A DNA stretch of 8,505 bases from positions 1-8,505 of the forward strand of contig CAMAHO010000098.1 of assembly GCA_945834545.1 (NCBI GenBank), written 5' to 3'. Below are positions 7,293 through 8,505 of the stretch, one piece after another (the first letter of the stretch is position 1; every line of letters starts with the position of its first letter). A program made the position numbers and the translations under genes. The notes under the pieces were generated by a model, which did no database searches, had not been told where the DNA came from, and saw nothing but the letters and a program-made list of their open reading frames with translations. The stretch is from an uncultured Lachnospiraceae bacterium. Its GTDB lineage: Bacteria > Bacillota > Clostridia > Lachnospirales > Lachnospiraceae.

Positions 7293-7321
7293 ATTGTACC
7301 TTTTTCTGAAATCCTGCGCAA
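7293..7321 (-). promoter_or_regulatory. Probable promoter of tcdA
   Basis: On the minus strand there is TTGCGC (7316-7321), a 17-base spacer and TACAAT (7293-7298). The -10 is good and the -35 matches only the TTG. The start of transcription would fall about 15 bases before the AGGAGG ribosome binding site at 7279-7284, leaving a very short leader. Confidence 0.6.
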
Positions 7322-7382
7322 TGCTTTCTATGTTGTTAAAGCTCCTGAAGAATTTGGCAAATGGTAGTAGAATAGTATCGAT

Positions 7383-7396
7383 TGCGGTCAACCGCA
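7383..7396. promoter_or_regulatory. Short inverted repeat upstream of the transporter remnant
   Basis: TGCGGT (7383-7388) and ACCGCA (7391-7396) form a perfect 6+6 inverted repeat around CA, 28 bases before the transporter ATG. It may be an operator or a leader hairpin. I could not find a convincing plus-strand promoter in 7322-7382: TTGGCA at 7354-7359 is a fair -35, but only TATCGA follows at the right distance. Confidence 0.35.
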
Positions 7397-7423
7397 CAAA
7401 TAGATGATAAGGAAATAAAAATC

Positions 7424-8412
7424 ATGAAAAACATTCAAAACAAATGGATTCGTGCTGCCATTCCGGCACTGCTTCTCCATTGCAGTATCGGTACGGTGTA
7501 CTGCTGGTCCATCTTTAGCCAGGAGATTGCTGATTACATTGGTTTCTCCAAGGGTTCCACAGAGTGGGCTTTCAGCTTTGCCATCTTCTTCCTTGGCATG
7601 TCTGCAGCCTTCTTGGGGACAACAAAAACGGCGAAATCTACAAAATGTTCTACATTTTAGCTGCAGTTTACTTCGTAATGATGTTTGTTGGCCATCTGCT
7701 TCTGGCAAAGCCGGCTGATTGGCACGAGCCTCAAAAGAAGGAAGCCGGACAGGGTATCTGGGCTACCATTAAAACCCGCCCCATCACCAATTACATTGGT
7801 ATCTGGCTTATGTTCTACATCAACATCACCTGCGGTCTGGCTCTGATTTCCCAGGAAAAAATGATTGTAAAATGTATCGGTTTAGCCGGTATGGTTGGTG
7901 TCATCTCCACCGTATCCGCTATCTTTAATGCAGGCGGTCGTCTTGGTTTCTCCGCTTGGGCAGACCATATGAAGGACAGAAACACTGTTTACAAGCTGAT
8001 TTTCGTCATCTCTATCGCCCTCACAGCGATTGTTATGCTCACCGGTGGTATCAAGAACGGCGAAGGAAACACCTTATTAATCATCCTTGTATTAGCCCTG
8101 ATCTTTATGGTAAATGCAGGCTACGGCGGTGGCTTCTCCAATGTTCCCACTCTTCTTTCTGACCACTACGGTATGGGAAGTATTTCCGCTATCCACGGCA
8201 TTACTCTTTCCGCTTGGGCCTTTGCCGGACTTACCAGTAATCAGGTTGCAAACCTAATCGTTCAGAACACCGGTGAATGGAAAGAGGTTCACGGCGTTAA
8301 TGTGAACCCTGCCGGATATCAGAATGTACTGTATCTGACAATTGCACTTTACATTGTAGCACTGCTGTTAAGCATCTTCCTTGTAAAGCCCTTCAAAAAG
8401 GACGCTGAATAG
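7424..8412 (+). pseudogene. OFA-family MFS transporter (oxalate/formate/lactate-type), internal deletion and frameshift
   Basis: The intact ancestor would be a 12-helix major facilitator of the OFA family, moving small carboxylates. The ATG at 7424 (AAGGA ten bases upstream) opens 65 codons that encode membrane segments 1 (about residues 11-31) and 2 (45-65). At 7609-7618 the reading frame breaks; the original frame runs to a TAG at 7658-7660. The rest of the protein continues in the -1 frame from about 7618 to the TAG at 8410: GEIYKMFYILAAVYFVMMF (last helix of the N-terminal half), GHLLLAKPADW, a central loop and six C-terminal helices. About 329 codons remain against about 410-430 in typical members, so helices 3-5, including the conserved loop between helices 2 and 3, are missing. 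A functional carrier is very unlikely. The decay looks recent, since both parts are otherwise open. An assembly error is the main alternative. Confidence 0.85.
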
Positions 8413-8431
8413 AAAAATTGTACATAGAAAA

Positions 8432-8452
8432 AGAGGCTGAAGTTCAGCCTCT
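8432..8452 (-). terminator. Intrinsic terminator on the minus strand
   Basis: AGAGGCTGAA (8432-8441) and TTCAGCCTCT (8443-8452) form a perfect 10-base inverted repeat around one base, so an RNA stem of about 8 pairs is realistic. Read on the minus strand the hairpin is followed by TTTTTCTATG, a good U-tract. On the plus strand it is followed by CAGACTG with no U-tract. It would therefore end a minus-strand transcript arriving from right of the window. That gene is not visible. Confidence 0.6.
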
Positions 8453-8464
8453 CAGACTGTAGAC

Positions 8465-8503
8465 AAAGCAGCATCGAGAAGCATAGCTTCTTGTGCTGCT
8501 TTT
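8465..8503 (+). terminator. Long hairpin, probable plus-strand terminator
   Basis: AAAGCAGCA (8465-8473) pairs with TGCTGCTTT (8494-8502), and the inner AGAAGC (8477-8482) pairs with GCTTCT (8486-8491) around the loop ATA. C8475-G8493 and a G-U pair almost join the two stems, giving about 17 pairs with one bulge. TTTTCT follows at 8500-8505, just before the window edge. It suits termination of transcripts from the transporter remnant. It may alternatively be the end of an insertion sequence or other repeat lying further right. Confidence 0.5.
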
Positions 8504-8505
8504 CT

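Noticed and set aside
7382..7423. Longer transporter start at a TTG (7382)
   Set aside because: It would translate the TGCGGT/ACCGCA inverted repeat; the ATG at 7424 has AAGGA upstream and matches where OFA proteins begin.
7609..7660. Programmed -1 frameshift joining the two transporter frames
   Set aside because: The junction has only five A residues (CAAAAAC) and no proper slippery heptamer or downstream structure. Helices 3-5 are missing, so a frameshift would not restore a working carrier.
7388..7708. Antisense open frame of 106 codons over the transporter remnant
   Set aside because: No ribosome binding site or recognisable domain; composition fits a shadow of the plus-strand coding frame.
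1..8505. Defence island, prophage, CRISPR array or toxin-antitoxin system
   Set aside because: No matching genes or arrays. The small ribbon-helix-helix protein could suggest an antitoxin, but its partner is a 340-residue SPFH membrane protein, not a toxin-like gene.

Overview
The window looks like a stretch of chromosome from a Gram-positive anaerobe of the class Clostridia, most likely Lachnospiraceae. This is inferred from the gene set (a YfhO membrane protein, an SPFH protein paired with a ribbon-helix-helix protein, a roughly 450-residue citrate synthase, an OFA-type transporter), from the AGGAGG-type ribosome binding sites and from the moderate base composition. All three stop codons are used, so nothing suggests a non-standard code. 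No RNA gene, CRISPR array, transposase or phage gene is visible.

Layout, left to right. Positions 1-86 hold two inverted copies of a GC-rich hairpin repeat (REPIN-like), which runs into the 3' end of the first gene. From 41 to 1257 (minus strand) an SPFH/band-7 membrane protein is followed, through a TAATG stop/start overlap, by a small ribbon-helix-helix DNA-binding protein. The pair has its own promoter (1312-1339) with two palindromes nearby. From 1356 to 6465 (minus strand) lies a probable three-gene operon: citrate synthase, then an Mbeg1-like (DUF2974) alpha/beta hydrolase, then a YfhO-family polytopic membrane protein. Its promoter is at 6496-6524, and the last two genes overlap by 11 bases. 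Next, on the same strand under its own promoter, is tcdA, a ThiF-fold tRNA t6A dehydratase (6589-7272). Diverging from it on the plus strand is an OFA-family MFS transporter gene (7424-8412) that has lost its middle and is out of frame, so it is a pseudogene. The window ends in two hairpins that look like terminators facing opposite ways.

How the genes may work together: citrate synthase feeds 2-oxoglutarate/glutamate synthesis, while the hydrolase and YfhO protein probably act at the membrane or cell envelope. Their link to citrate synthase is only by position. The SPFH and ribbon-helix-helix pair is the least understood unit: a membrane scaffold translated together with a DNA-binding protein. 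I found no clear new defence or mobile system. The points most worth a second look are the deletion scar in the transporter, the repeat that extends a coding sequence, and the SPFH/ribbon-helix-helix unit with its palindromic leader.
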